Assembly (NCBI GenBank): GCA_963853835.1
Contig: OY970820.1
Span: forward strand, 34,558,873-34,622,872
From: Calendula officinalis
Lineage: Eukaryota > Streptophyta > Magnoliopsida > Asterales > Asteraceae
DNA length: 64,000 bases
Direction: 5' to 3'
How positions within the stretch are numbered: the stretch's first letter is position 1; each line of letters opens with the position of its first letter. Both the position numbers and the translations under genes were made by a program. Below the pieces are notes generated by a model, which was not told the DNA's origin, searched no databases, and saw only the letters and a list, made by a program, of their open reading frames with translations. This document shows positions 46,246-58,601 of this stretch, one piece after another.

Positions 46246-48284
46246 CTCTTTGAAATTTATGTGCAGGGTGATCAAAGTAAACACGTCTGGTACCTAGACA
46301 ATGGTTGCTCAAGACATATGACTGTATACAAATCCCTGCTGGAAGAGTTTGAAGTTTGTACTGGTCCTCCAGTAATTTTTGGTGAAAATGGTAGAGGCTC
46401 AACTGAAGGCTATGGATCCATCTCAAATGGATCTATAAAAATCACAAGAGTTGGTTATGTGAATGGGCTGAAACATAATTTAATCAGCATTAGCCAACTA
46501 TGTGATGCAGAGTTCTCAGTGAACTTTAATAAGTACAGAGGAACGGTGACTGATAAGAGTGGAAAAGTCATGCTTATCGCACCAAGAAATAACAACGTAT
46601 ATACACTTGACATGAATCCCTATAATCAAGAAGTTTGTCTATTCTCTCATTCCACTGAAGAGCTGAATTGGTTGTGGCATAAAAGGCTATCTCATTTGAA
46701 CTATAAAAGTATATTAAAGCTGGCCCGAGGTCAGCTGGTGAATGGCTTGCCACAAATCAAGTATGAAAATGATAAACTTTGTTCATCTTGTGAACAAGGC
46801 AAACAACATAAAAGCTCCTTTAAATCAAAGCAATGCTTCTCCATCAACAACTGCCTGCACATGCTCCATATGGATCTCTTTGGTCCTATGAGTACTGAAA
46901 GTCTAGGTGGAAAGAAGTATACACTTGTTATCGTTGATGAATACTCACGATACACTTGGGTTATATTTCTTCGTGAAAAAAGTGATGCAGCTAATGAAAT
47001 TATCAAATTCATCAAGAAGATGGAAATTCTAAATGGGTCAAGAGTAAAGCAGGTGAGATCAAACAATGGTCATGAATTTAGAATTCGTACATTGGAAGAC
47101 TTCTACTCAGAAGTTGTGATCTCACAAAACTTTTCAGCTGCTAGAACACCTCAACAGAATGGTGTTGCTGAAAGAAGAAACATAACCCTAATAGAAGCTG
47201 CAAGAATAATGCTTGCTGAGTCAAACATGCCAAAACAATTTTGGGCATAAGCTGTTAACACAACTTATTTCACTCAAAACATGTCTCTCTATGTGAAGAG
47301 ACACAAGAACACTTCTTACGAGAGTCTTCGTCAGAGGAAACCATATATCGGTTTATTTCATGTATTTGGTTGTGTGTGTTTTCTGTTAAACACACGAGAT
47401 CATCTGAGCAAATTTGACTCAAAAGCTGATGAAGCCATCTTCTTGGGATACTCCACTGTATCTAAGGCATACAAAGTCTTCAACAAAAGAAGACAAACAT
47501 TGGAAGAATCTATAAATGTTACTTTTGAAGAACACTCTAAGGCCTTAAATCCCACCTCTGCTGAATCATCTGACACATTTCAGAGATCAGCTGAACCATC
47601 AACTGATGATGCAGCTGAAGCATTCTCTGATGCTTTGAATCTTTTTGAAGTCCCAATAAATGATTCAGATGATACATTTCATGATGCTCCTTCATATCTT
47701 GTAGATATTGCAGCTGTTCAACAAGAAATCCCAACAACAATAGCATCATCCAAGGCTAGATCCAACTCTAAGCCACCTCTTCATACTTCAAGAAGATTAG
47801 TTCAAAGTGAAGTACTCAACCCTGCTGAGCATTCAACTCCTCAACAAGGATCAAATTCTGCTGAATCTTCCTCTTCTTCAGCTGCTCCTCAATCCAAGTG
47901 GACCTCAGAACATCCAATTGATCTAATCATTGGAGATCCACAACAAGGAGTGGACACAAGAAGTAAGGCATCATGTAATCTTTGCCTATGGTCGTGTTTC
48001 TTAGCAGCTGAAGAACCGAAAAATATTAAAGCTGCCTTAGAAAGTTCCAGCTGGATTCAAGCGATGCAGGAAGAACTTAACCAATTTGAGGTCAATAAAG
48101 TGTGGCAGCTGGTGCGTCCACCAGCTGGTAAGACAATAACTGGTACCAAGTGGGTATTTAGGAATAAAATGGATGAAGAAGGTGTGGTTATCCGCAACAA
48201 GGCTAGACTTGTTGCACAAGGATATAAACAGGAGGAAGGAATCGATTTCGATGAAACATTTGCTCCAGTAGCAAGGCTTGACGC
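46246..48284 (+). pseudogene. Copia-2 pol: PR and INT, truncated RT
   Basis: It continues in the gag frame. Protease reads YLDNGCSRHMT, with Asn replacing Ser in the catalytic D-S-G. The pre-integrase finger is LWHKRLSHLNY with CSSCEQGKQH. The INT core has MDLFGP, then VRSNNGHEF where the second catalytic Asp is Asn, then GVAERRN. A stop at 47248-47250 follows QFWA. A Ser/Glu/Asp-rich linker with many CAGCTG words leads to RT (WIQAMQEEL, GTKWVFRNK, DETFAPVARLDAT), which breaks off before the catalytic motifs and joins the extra ORF in frame. Two catalytic substitutions plus the deletion make the enzymes inactive. Confidence 0.88.
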
Positions 48285-51200
48285 AACAAGGCTAGACTTG
48301 CGTGATTTCTGGATGTCCGCCTCCATCTCCGGGGACGACATTGTTGCGCAAGTTGAAGATCATCAAATCACCATCACTGTTGATGATTTTCGAACAGCTT
48401 GCGGGTTCGACTACTTGCTCCCTGTTCAACTCTATCAGGAGATGAAATCAACTGATGAGGCAAAAGCAAGTCTAATCGGTAGCACCAGTTATCAATTAGA
48501 AAAGGAAGATGGCAGGGTTCACATCTTCAAATAGTCTCAGCTGACGAGACCATGGGCCTATTTCTTCACTCACACCATTCAGTGCATAGACGGGAACCAT
48601 GGGTCCCAAAACCAGTGCAACTCCAATCTTCAGATCTTTGCTGAAGCCCTAATCACCGGTCAGCGGATTCATTATGGGAGACTGGTTTTTGAGGAGGTCA
48701 AAACCAAGCTTAAATCAAAGGGAACTCACATTCCCTATGTTCGATTCTTCACTTTGTGCATCGCTCAGGTGATGGTTGAAAAGCTGAAGATTGATTATGA
48801 TGACCTTAAGGGGGAATGGTTTGAGGTTCGTACCTTATCAAACACCATCTTCTCCAAAAAGGAAGATGAAGAGGATGTTCCTCTCTCCTCATACATGCTG
48901 AAGATCATTGAAGATCGTACTAGATCCAAAAGGGATCGATCACAGGGCACTACAACGAAGAAATCTGCCCTACAAGAAGGTAAGTCCTTTTCTCATCTGA
49001 AGGGTTTTCCAGCAGCTAGTCGTCCGCTAACTGCTGATGGAAATAATACCACTTCAACAGGGACCTCAGTGCCCGTTGATGCGGAAAATGAGGATAAGGA
49101 GGTTGCTCCTCTAGTGGTGAAGAAACGAGTCAAAAGAAAGGCTCATCGATCTCCCACTTCCTCTCCCTTCTCCCCTCCATCTTCTCCCACTTCACGTGCT
49201 CCTTCTTCTCCTCAGCTGAGGGAAAGAGGGTCTGCTACCTGTGGAGAAAGTGTGGCAACTGATGATGCAGACCTGGCGACAGCAGCATCATCAGGATTCA
49301 GCCAGGATCCTCTAGGCACTCACTCGAGTCCTAGATTGGGAGGATTACGATCAGAAGCTATGTTAGTGTCTGAGAATACTCCTTCTCATTTTCACTCTTG
49401 CAGTGTTTCTCAAGGAACTCCACCAAGAATCGGAGCTCCTAGTCAAACACTCCTGGCTGATTACTTCTCTCTTTCTCTTCCTCTTTCTCTTACACCTGCT
49501 GATTTCTCATCAAGTCAGCAGCTTTCAAAACGGAAATTTCGTTCTTTAGGAGTTAATGTCGGCTCCACCCCTCTGCGTAGCTCCTCGACTGATTCATTAT
49601 CAATCGTTGTAACAAGGGAACAAACTCCACAAGCAACCTCAGTCTCTCAACAAACTGCTGGTGAAGTTTTTGGCTCAACGCAAGCCACCCGTGAGTCAGC
49701 TGCACACACACCACCACCAACTTCTTCATCACATCCTGAGTCAGCAGTTGATGATAGATTGACTGGAAACCAAGTCATTCTTGAAACTGTTCTTTCTGTT
49801 TCCTACAACGTCACCAGCTTACACCAGCTGGAGATCGAGGAAACCACCACCGCCGATGAAGAGACAACTATAGACCCAGTTGTTACTGAGGCATCCACCC
49901 AAGCTGCCAGTGATTGCGAACGTATTCGCCAACTGAGCTGTGAGGCAGCTGATACACTAACTAGAGGAACTCTTCCTCCAGTCTCTATACCAGCTCAGCT
50001 GACTGGTGAGACTGAAGTTCAAGGTTCTCAAACAGCATATGCCATAATGTTTGATTCTGCTGATGTGCCCATTCAGCCCTACTATTCATCTTCAGGCAAA
50101 GAAGTAGATGAACCTTGGCTTCAAATTGATTTGACAGCTGATGTCGGCACTTCTGACAGAAACCCAGAAGTTTCAGCTGGACCCAACTCACCCCCATAGT
50201 TTCTGAGCATCCCATAGGAGCGATTCCTCCTAACTCAGGAACACCTTCCACCACAACTGAGATCACTCCCTCAGCTGGAGGCATACCAGACCCCTTCCCC
50301 CAAAGCGTCCAAGTGTCCCATGCTGAATCCAGCAAAGATGGAGGAAGCATTCCCATTAGAGCCGCTACTGCTCTGATGTATAGAGTTGTCTCATCCCAGA
50401 TTCGATCTGGGATGGCCATGCTGAGTAAGCAGATGAACATCCTTCGCAGGGATGTTCCAAAGAAGTTTGCTGTTACTGGTGAGAATCTCTCTTCCAGCAT
50501 AGCTTCTCTGCACACTGAGGTTCACACTCAGACTCCTCAGCTGGTTCTTCTTTCTGATCAGATTCGGATCAACACAAGTGAGTTCAACACTCTCAAATCA
50601 TACATTCATAGAGAGTTGAACTCCATTCGCGAATCTGATGGAATCGAGAAAGAAAAGCTTCTCTCCAAAGCCCGGGCAACAGAAGTAGAAGTTGACCGAC
50701 AGCTGAATGCCTTACACTCCAAGGTATCTCCTCTCTCATCAGCTGTCGATCGTATTGGTGTTGCACAATCCAAGCAAGAGTCTCTGCTGACCAATACTCA
50801 TAACCATCTGTCTAAGGCTATTGAGGAGTCTGCTTCTGCTGTGTCCACAAGGATGGACAAACTGGAGACTAAGGTCAGTTCTTTGACCTCTCAAGTAGCT
50901 GATATCAAAGGCACCCTTAACCTCATTCTTCAAAAGTTAAATGAGGGTGCTGTTCATCCTACTGCTGCACCAGAGAGTTCCTTACTTTTCCAGGCACTCT
51001 CTGAGGGGGAGAAAGAGCAAGCTACATCAGCAGGTGAACAAACAGGTGAACATCTTGATTCGCAACTCATAGTCACCTCTGCTGTTGGAGCCAATGTTCA
51101 AGAAGACATTCCAGCAGGGGAAACTCCAATTTCTCCACCACTCACCACTGCTGGAATACAAGAAGGAGAAGAAGACGTTTCAGTAGAAGAGACTCCAATT

Positions 51201-52107
51201 CAAACAACACTCGTCCCTACTAAAACACCTGGGTAATTGCTTCAGCAGATGAGACAACAACGCAATCAACACTCATCCATGCTGAAGGTCTCAGGACAGA
51301 AGAAACCTCAACTGATCACGTTAAAATCATTGATTCATTTCAATCAGTTGAGGTCCCACAAGTCCAAACCCCGCAAATCCAAATCCCTCACACATTATAC
51401 AAGTGAATCCTCAACTTGCTGAGGGGGAGCTACATCTTGCCGAGTTTCAAGCTGGCCTCGCAGAAGAAGTTAGAACCACTGCTGAGCTCGAAACAGTTAT
51501 TGCTCTCCAAAGAAAAACTCAAGAAGAGCTGTTTCAAAAAGCTGAAGCAGAAAGAGCTAAGAACATCAGGTTGTTCAATAAGGTTCTTTATAAACGAAGG
51601 CAAGGAGCAAAAATCACCAGCATAAGGAGTCCCAAAGCATCATCCAGCTCTCCACAAGAAATCAACATATATAGAGCTGGAGGGGTCTTCGTTCCTGAAA
51701 GGGTACCTCTGAACAAGATCAGCACTCAATTCAACTATGATGAATGGAATGAGATGCTAGCAGCTTCCAGATCTGCAAAACCATCGCTTAATATAACATA
51801 TCTGGAAAGTGAGATAAAACTCGCAACCATCTTCTTCAAGACTCTATGCGACATGATCAGGAGACAATCTCCTGACTTGGCAAATCGCATACCAGCTGAA
51901 TTGCGTGAATCTCAAGCTTCTACTATCAGAGGTCCTGATGGTGAAAGCTCCTCAGCAAGAGGGGAGAAACGTAAGTCTGTTCTACCCGAGCCCTTCGCTG
52001 AACCCAGATCAGCTGAGGTTGGGTCGTCCATAATTTATGCTAAACGACCAAGACTCAACCTCACAAGAACCGTTCCTGTTAAGGCAAAAACCCTTACCCC
52101 TTTTTAA
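48285..52107 (+). pseudogene. Copia-2 extra 3' ORF, long
   Basis: After the RT junction the frame reads RLDLRDFWMSASISGDDIV then QITITVDDFR, matching the DFW..A and I.IT...R block of the copia-1 ORF, so its N-terminus was removed. A TAG at 48532-48534 interrupts. FFTHTIQCIDG, YGRLVFEEV and VPYVRFF-like IPYVRFF then follow in the same frame up to 50199. The next parts are in other frames: 50313-51236 is a predicted coiled-coil protein (SSIASLHTEVHTQ, RMDKLETKVSSL) and 51403-52107 is charged and ends TVPVKAKTLTPF. Total length would exceed 1200 codons. Function unknown; Ser/Pro/Thr-rich middle, coiled-coil C-terminal half. Confidence 0.72.
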
Positions 52108-52216
52108 TCTTAAGATAACAAAACAACCTAGACTAGCTTAGATTAAATAGTAGAATAAATTAGCTAAGTTTAGGTCTGATACTGAGTTTGGCCAGTATTG
52201 GCCACTCAGTATCAGC

Positions 52217-52244
52217 ACTCAGTATTGGAATTCCAATACTGAGT
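52217..52244. repeat. Perfect 28-bp palindrome made of the copia-3 word
   Basis: The half-site ACTCAGTATTGGAA is followed immediately by its exact reverse complement with no spacer. It lies about 120-150 bp upstream of the LTR TATA box. Confidence 0.95.
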
Positions 52245-52365
52245 AGAAGGACTGAGTTACAGTCAGTTTTGTAACGGACTAAGATCAAATCCCTTGATCT
52301 TAGTCATTTTCCTAGTTTAGTCCTTCGGTTACTCCTTTGCCCTTTATGTAAGATCTCTATACCAT

Positions 52366-52373
52366 TATAAATA
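52366..52373 (+). promoter_or_regulatory. TATA box of copia-3 LTR
   Basis: TATAAATA in the context CCATTATAAATAGAGATC, about 200 bp before the LTR end. Confidence 0.65.
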
Positions 52374-52578
52374 GAGATCATCTTGCAAAGGAGAACTTAC
52401 CAATTTACGTATTCACTTCCATACATTTGTAATTGATCAGTGGACTTGTTATTCCGCAACAAGCCACACTTAGTGGATTTATACATTGACTATATTCTTG
52501 TGTTATCACTTTAATATTTCAACAAGTATAATAATCTATCAATTAACTTATAAAACCAAGGTGTTGTGACCTAACAAC

Positions 52579-52590
52579 TGGTATCAGAGC
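52579..52590 (+). promoter_or_regulatory. Copia-3 primer binding site
   Basis: TGGTATCAGAGC, two bases after the LTR end, is complementary to tRNA-iMet. Confidence 0.95.
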
Positions 52591-52674
52591 AGGCTAATTA
52601 AATCCTTATTTAGTCGATCTATTACCCTGGCAGCCATTCCCTATATCTATCCTTCCAACACTCAAAAATCCAAA

Positions 52675-55236
52675 ATGTCTACAATTATTGCACCAGTTAT
52701 GTCTGGAAAGGGAGTGCCCATCTTTGATGGAGAAGACTTTCGTCAATGGAAGCTAAAAGCTCAGTGGTATCTTGAATCTATTCATCACGAGATGCTCACT
52801 GTGCTGAATGATGGTCCTATCATTCCACAAACTGTAGAACCCGTTGCTGCTACTGATGATGCTCCTGAGAGCACAATAACAGTTCCTAAACTGAAGCACA
52901 CATGGACTGATACTGACTGTCAGTTATACAGTTTAGACTCCATAGCAAAGGGGGGTGATTGGTAATGCTGTTACCAAAGAAATACTTAATGCAATTATGA
53001 AATTGCCAACAACAAAGGCTATGTGGGATAGTTTATCAGTCACCTATGAAGGCACACCTAAGGCGAAGTTACAAAGAAAAAGCAACATGAGGAGGAAGTA
53101 TGAAAACTTCTTCTCAAGTCCAAATGAAGACATCACCACTCTCTATAACAGGTTTAATACTGTTATCCATGATCTAATCAATGTAGGCATTGTAAAGGAG
53201 GAAGGAGAGCTTGTTCAAAAGTTCCTGGATAGTCTTCCTAAACAATTTCTTGATATGACAAATTCTGTCAATGCTGCCAACAACATTGAGTCATACAATC
53301 TTCAAACTTTGTATGGCCTAATGTTGAATCATAAGGAGAATAATGCTACAAGACTGATCAACTGGAAGAAAACTGACAAGTCTTCCACTGGCATGGCTCT
53401 AGTTGTGCAACAGGCATATACCATGACTGAGGCTGAAGAACCAGAAGTTGATCTTGCTGATGCTGAGGCAGAAGAGCTTGAAACCCAAATGGCACTTATG
53501 TCTATGAAGCTGGATCAGTTGAAAAAGAAGAGGCATGGTGTTAGCTCTTCCAACACTGAACCAAGATCAGGTCTTTGCTATAGGTGTGGAAAGCCTGGAC
53601 ACATTGCTGCAAATTGTCATACTAAGTCAACTGAAACGGATCAGAATGACAAGATTGCATACCGAGCTAAACGGTATAGAGACAAGTATGTCAAACTAAA
53701 GAACTGGAGCAAAGGCAAGAATGCAGCAGGGAATGGAGCATCTCATCAAGCACTTTACTCTGAAGCTTGGATGGATGAAGAGCTTAGTGATGATGAGGAA
53801 GAAGTTTAAAATAAAGCCTTTATGGCTTTCACTGAAGATAATTTGAAGAGATCCTTTGAAAAGGACATCAAAGAAGCTGAGAGAATGAGTGTTCATACTG
53901 ATTGGGATTCCACTCACTTGTACAAGGTGAGTTCCATTCAAACTTATTCAGTGAATGAAAAAGAAAAGATTTTTGAGTATATGATTGTTGATCTTAAAAC
54001 ATTAGTACAGAGAGAAAAAGCTTTAAAATTAACAATTCTTGAACTTGAAAGGGTAAACAATGAACACTTAGATAAATTAGCAAAATTTAAAGATTTAGAA
54101 CTAAATTTTTTAAACTTACAAGACATTAACCAAAGATTAGCTGATAAAGCTCATTTAAACAAATTAGAAAAAGAAAAATTTGAAAACCAGTGTAAATCTT
54201 GGGGAAATGCATCTATTAAATTAAATAAATGTCTATATCAACAATTTCCAGAAAATATGAGGGCTGCACTTGGTGTTGATCCTCAGTTAAAAAATAGAAA
54301 TAATTTAGTTGATTTATTTGAAGAATTTTCTGATATGAACCCTATTCAGTTTGTAAAAGAAAAAACTTTTTGTGACGTTGGATGTCAAACTGAGTCAGAT
54401 GATGAGGATAAAATTATTTTTGAAAAACCAATTGGTCCTTCCATCTGTTCTAAGTGCTATACTGAACTACAAGAGCTCAGTATTGAATTTTCTGAAAAAG
54501 AAATTTCTGATACTGACCTCGAAGTTGTGCAGTATGATACTTCTGTTGTCCCTCCATTTGAAGTATTATTTAACACAACTACTTTTGAGATATACAATGA
54601 AAATAAAACCACTTCTACTCAAAATGTTCTATCTAATATTGAGGTTGCTGGAACAGAAAAGTCAACTACTCAAGAATCTAAAGAACTTGTTAAAGTTGTC
54701 ATTCTAAAACATGATAACCAGAAATCAACTTCAACAGGATCTTCAAATGGCAAAAACAAGAAGTCTCATATTAAAAAGACTTCCCTGCCAAATAAAATGG
54801 CACCAGATTCATCTCCTTCTAAACCAGTAAAAAACAACATTAAAACACCAGTAAAAAATGACAACAGTAACATTTTAAAATCTATTGGTGATCAGATTAA
54901 AGTTTTAAGTCAAAAGTTTGTAAAACTTACTCATACTGATCTACCAAAAGTCAAACAATTTTCAAAATCCCTTATGAAAATATGTTCAGAAACAGACCTA
55001 GAAAATGTTATAGATGTCATCATACTGGACATAAAAAAGGTGAATGCTGGACTGATCTCTCAAGTCCTAGGTACTCAGTACCAAAGAAAAGGAGAGAACC
55101 CAAGTCAGTATCACCAAAGAAAACCTCCAAGGTTTCTCCTAAAGTGATACTGACCTCTCCAACAAAAGAGATCAAGCCTACCCCTGTTTCTCCTACCAAA
55201 GGTCCCATTCAAAAATGGGTTCCTAAAAAGAACTAA
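52675..55236 (+). pseudogene. Copia-3 gag with two zinc knuckles, frameshifted
   Basis: The start MSTIIAPVMSGKGVPIFDG lies 85 bp after the PBS, with DFRQWKLKAQWYL. A G run near 52949-52955 shifts the frame, and gag continues as VTKEILNAIMKLPT and NMRRKYENFF. The first knuckle CYRCGKPGHIAANC is at 53576. A TAA at 53807 interrupts, then a long coiled-coil-like region (from 53822; VQREKALKLTILELERVNNE). A second shift near 54990 leads to knuckle CYRCHHTGHKKGEC (about 55006) and the ending QKWVPKKN then TAA at 55234-55236. Confidence 0.87.
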
Positions 55237-58200
55237 TCCTTATTTTGTATCTTGTGCAGGGTGACAGAAAATGGTACTTAGACAGTGGATGCTCAAGACA
55301 CATGACTGGCAGTATGGAGTACCTTTGAAACTATACACCAGAGAAGGGTCCTTCTGTCAAGTTTGGAGATGATTCGATTGGAAAAACTAGAGGGTACGGA
55401 GTAATCAAGGCAGGCAACATAACCTTTAAAAGGGTTGCCTATGTAGAGGGTCTTAAACACAATCCGCTTAGTATCAGCCAGATGTGTGATGATGATAATG
55501 AAGCTCGTTTCAGGAAGGTTGCAGGAATCATCTACAATGATAAAGGGCAACCTGTACTTATTGCTAGAAGAGAAAAAGATGTCTATGTGGTCAAACTATC
55601 TAAAATAGACCCCACTATTCGAGTCTGCCTGCTTTCTAAAGTCAAGACAGAACTGAACTGGTTATGGCACAAGAAACTTTCCCACATAAACTTCAGAAAT
55701 ATTAATGAGCTTAGTATGAAGAAACTGGTGAGAGGGCTGCCCACTATTACTTATTCAAAAGATAAGTAATGCTCAGCATGTGAAATGGGCAAGCAGAAGA
55801 AGAGTTCATTCAAGTCAAAGGTCAATCATTCTATTAATGAACCTCTTACAATGATACATATGGATCTTTTTGGCCCCATCAGCAAAACCATCATTGGCCA
55901 AAAAGATCTATACTTTAGTCTTGGTTGATGAATTCTCAAGATATACTTGGGTCATCTTTCTCAAGACCAAATCCGATGCAACAACAGAAATCATTGCCTT
56001 TATCAAAAGAGAAGAACTTCAGAAAGGAAACAAAGTCAAGCAACTAAGAAGTGACCATGGTACTGAGTTTAAGAACTCAGTATTGGCAGATTTCTGGGAA
56101 GAAAAATGAATCGTTCAAAACTTCTAAACTGCCTACACACCACAACAAAATGGTGTTGTAGAAAGAAAGAATAGAACATTAATTGAAGCTGCAAGAACTT
56201 TGTTATGCCATGCTGGACTGGCACTGAGCTTCTGTACAGAAGCCGTAAACTGTGCAAATTTTACTCAGAACAGAGCTACAATAGTCTAGAGACATCAAAA
56301 GACTCCTTATGAGTTATATAATTGCAAGGTTCCTAATGTGGAATATTTCCACAGCTTTGGGAGTAAATGTTTTGTACTCAGTACTAAACAAAATCTCAAC
56401 AAATTTGCTCCAAAAGCAAATGAAGGTGTGTTCATGGGCTACTCTCCACACTCTAAAGCATTCAGAGTGTATATCATCTCAACTAAGATGATTGTAGAAT
56501 CCATTCATGTCACGTTTGATGAAGATCAGAATGAGCATTCTACCTCAGCAAAGAAAGACATTAGTGGCATAGACATTCTATGCAATCCAGAAAACTCAAT
56601 TGCTGAACAGCCCAAGTTTCACCCATACTATGTTGATCCTGGTATGAGTGACACTGATCAAGAAAGAACTCAGTATAACTCAAATGCATCAAATACTACG
56701 GTTCACATATCTGAGAACCCCAATACTGAGTTCCCAATCATTTATCTGAACAACTCCACTTATGAAGAGGGTGAATCTTTCGGTACTTTTCAAGAATCCA
56801 GCTCAGGTCTGCCAAATCAAGAAGAACAACAACCTGAACTGTCTAATACTGACCAGAATTCAACTCAGTATCAGGCAGAAAACACATCAGTACAACAAGA
56901 TATTGTTCATCTTGTTTCAAATGCTCCCTTAGGAAACAATCTAAGGGAACTCAGAGATCATCCTCACTCAAATATTATTGGTCCTATTGAACAAGGTGTC
57001 CAAACAAGAAGAAAGTTAGATTTTGAACCCCAAGCCACTGCAAATTTCTGCTTCTTCTCAAGCTTCCTATCTACCATGGAACCAAAGAAAGCTGATGAAG
57101 CTTTATTAGATGAAGATTGGGTAGAAGCTATGCAAGAAGAACTGACAGAGTTTGAAAGGAAAAAAGTTTGGAATTTAGTACCACCTCTTGCTGGTAATAC
57201 TATTATTGGTACTAAGTGGGTGTTCAGAAACAAGATGGACAAGGATGGTGTTGTCATCAGAAATAAAGCAAGACTGGTTGCTCAGGGTTACAGGAAAGAA
57301 GAAGACATTGACTATGATGAAACTTTTGCTCCAGTTGCAAGAATTGAAGCTATTAGGATGTATCTTGCATATGCAGCTTTCAAGAACTTCAAAGTTTATC
57401 AGATGGATGTCAAGAGTGCTTTTATCAATGGAAAACTATAATAGGAAGTTTATGTCAAACAACCACCAGGTTTTGTTGATCCTAAATTTTCTAACTATGT
57501 TTTCAAGCTTGATAAAGCTCTATATGGGCTCAAACAAACTCCAAGAGCCTGGTATGATACCCTGTCTGAGTACTTAATTGAAAATAAATTTATAAGAGGT
57601 AAAATTGACAAAACATTATTTTCAAAAAGGAACGCTTCTGACATTTTACTTATTCAGATATATGTAGATGACATTATTTTTGGCTCCACTGACAAGTCAA
57701 TATGTGACTGGTTTGCTAAGATAATGTCATCTCAGTATCAGATGAGTATGATGGGTTAAATTACTTACCTCCTGGTTTACAAGTTGATCAAAAGCCTGAT
57801 GGCACTTTTATAAATCAAAGTAAGTATGTGCATGACATGCTAAAGAAATATAAATTTGAAAATTTATCCTCCTTGCACACTCCTTGGGTACTCAGGATAA
57901 AATAAGTAAAGATGAAACTGGTAAATTAGTATGTCAATCCACATACCGAGGTATGATTGGTTCTTTACTTTACTTAACAGCTAGCGGGCCTGATATTATG
58001 TTTGCAACTTGTCTGTGTGCTTGGTATCAGGCTGATCCTAAAGAATCACATATGAAAGCCGTTAAGCGCATTTTTAGATATCTTTCAGGACTCCTAACAT
58101 GGGTCTTTGGTATCCCAAAGACTCAAACTTTGATCTTGAAGGGTATACAGATGCAAATATTTTGCATGTTGTAGATTGGACAGGAAAAGCACAAGTGGAG

Positions 58201-58601
58201 GATGCTAATTCCTCGGTGGTAGACTAGTTGGTTGGTCATCCAAGAAACAAAACTCAGTAGCAACTTCCACTGCAGAAGCAGAATATGTTGGTGCAGGAAG
58301 TTGTTGTGCTCAACTCCTATGGATGCAGTATCAACTAATGGACTATGGGTTCAATTTTCAGAAGACACCTATTCATTGTGATAACAAGAGTGCTATTGCT
58401 ATCACTGAGAACCCAGTCCATCACTCAAGAACAAAGCACATTGATATCAGACACCACTTTATTCGAGATAATGTGGAAAAGGGTAAGGTTGAGGTAGATT
58501 TTGTTCCAACAGATGACCAATTGGCCGATGTGTTTACTAAACCTCTCTCTGAAGAAAGGTTTATGTATTTACTAGGGCAATTGGGCATGCTGAATCCTTA
58601 A
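55237..58601 (+). pseudogene. Copia-3 pol (PR-INT-RT-RNase H), many lesions
   Basis: Protease WYLDSGCSRHMTG (intact D-S-G) is followed by a TGA at 55327. The pre-integrase region has LWHKKLSHINF and a stop at 55768. INT shows MDLFGPIS, LVDEFSRYTW, RSDHGTEF and NGVVERKNRT, with frameshifts near 55880 and stops near 56107 and 56287. RT: GTKWVFRNKMDKDG, QMDVKSAF, a stop at about 57439, and an intact YVDDIIFGST at 57661. RNase H ends with STAEAEYVGAGS, CDNKSAIAI, TKHIDIRHHFI and LADVFTKPLS, closing at TAA 58599-58601. The order is standard copia. Confidence 0.88.

Larger units (their letters stand above)
42901..52107 (+). mobile_element. Copia-2: Sirevirus-like element, 3' LTR missing
   Basis: 5' LTR, PBS, gag with two CCHC knuckles, PR, INT, a stub of RT and a long extra ORF are all on the plus strand. 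Most of RT and all of RNase H are deleted at about 48285. No 3' LTR follows the extra ORF; copia-3 begins about 70 bp later. From 43912 to 50199 the coding sequence stays in one frame, broken only by stop codons. About 40 CAGCTG hexamers are spread through LTR and coding parts, against about two expected by chance. Confidence 0.9.
52177..52576 (+). repeat. Copia-3 5' LTR, partial
   Basis: The recognisable part begins near TGATACTGAG and ends GTGACCTAACA. Five copies of the family word sit within 52178-52244, including a perfect 28-bp palindrome. TATAAATA at 52366-52373 is the likely promoter. The true start is uncertain. Confidence 0.75.
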
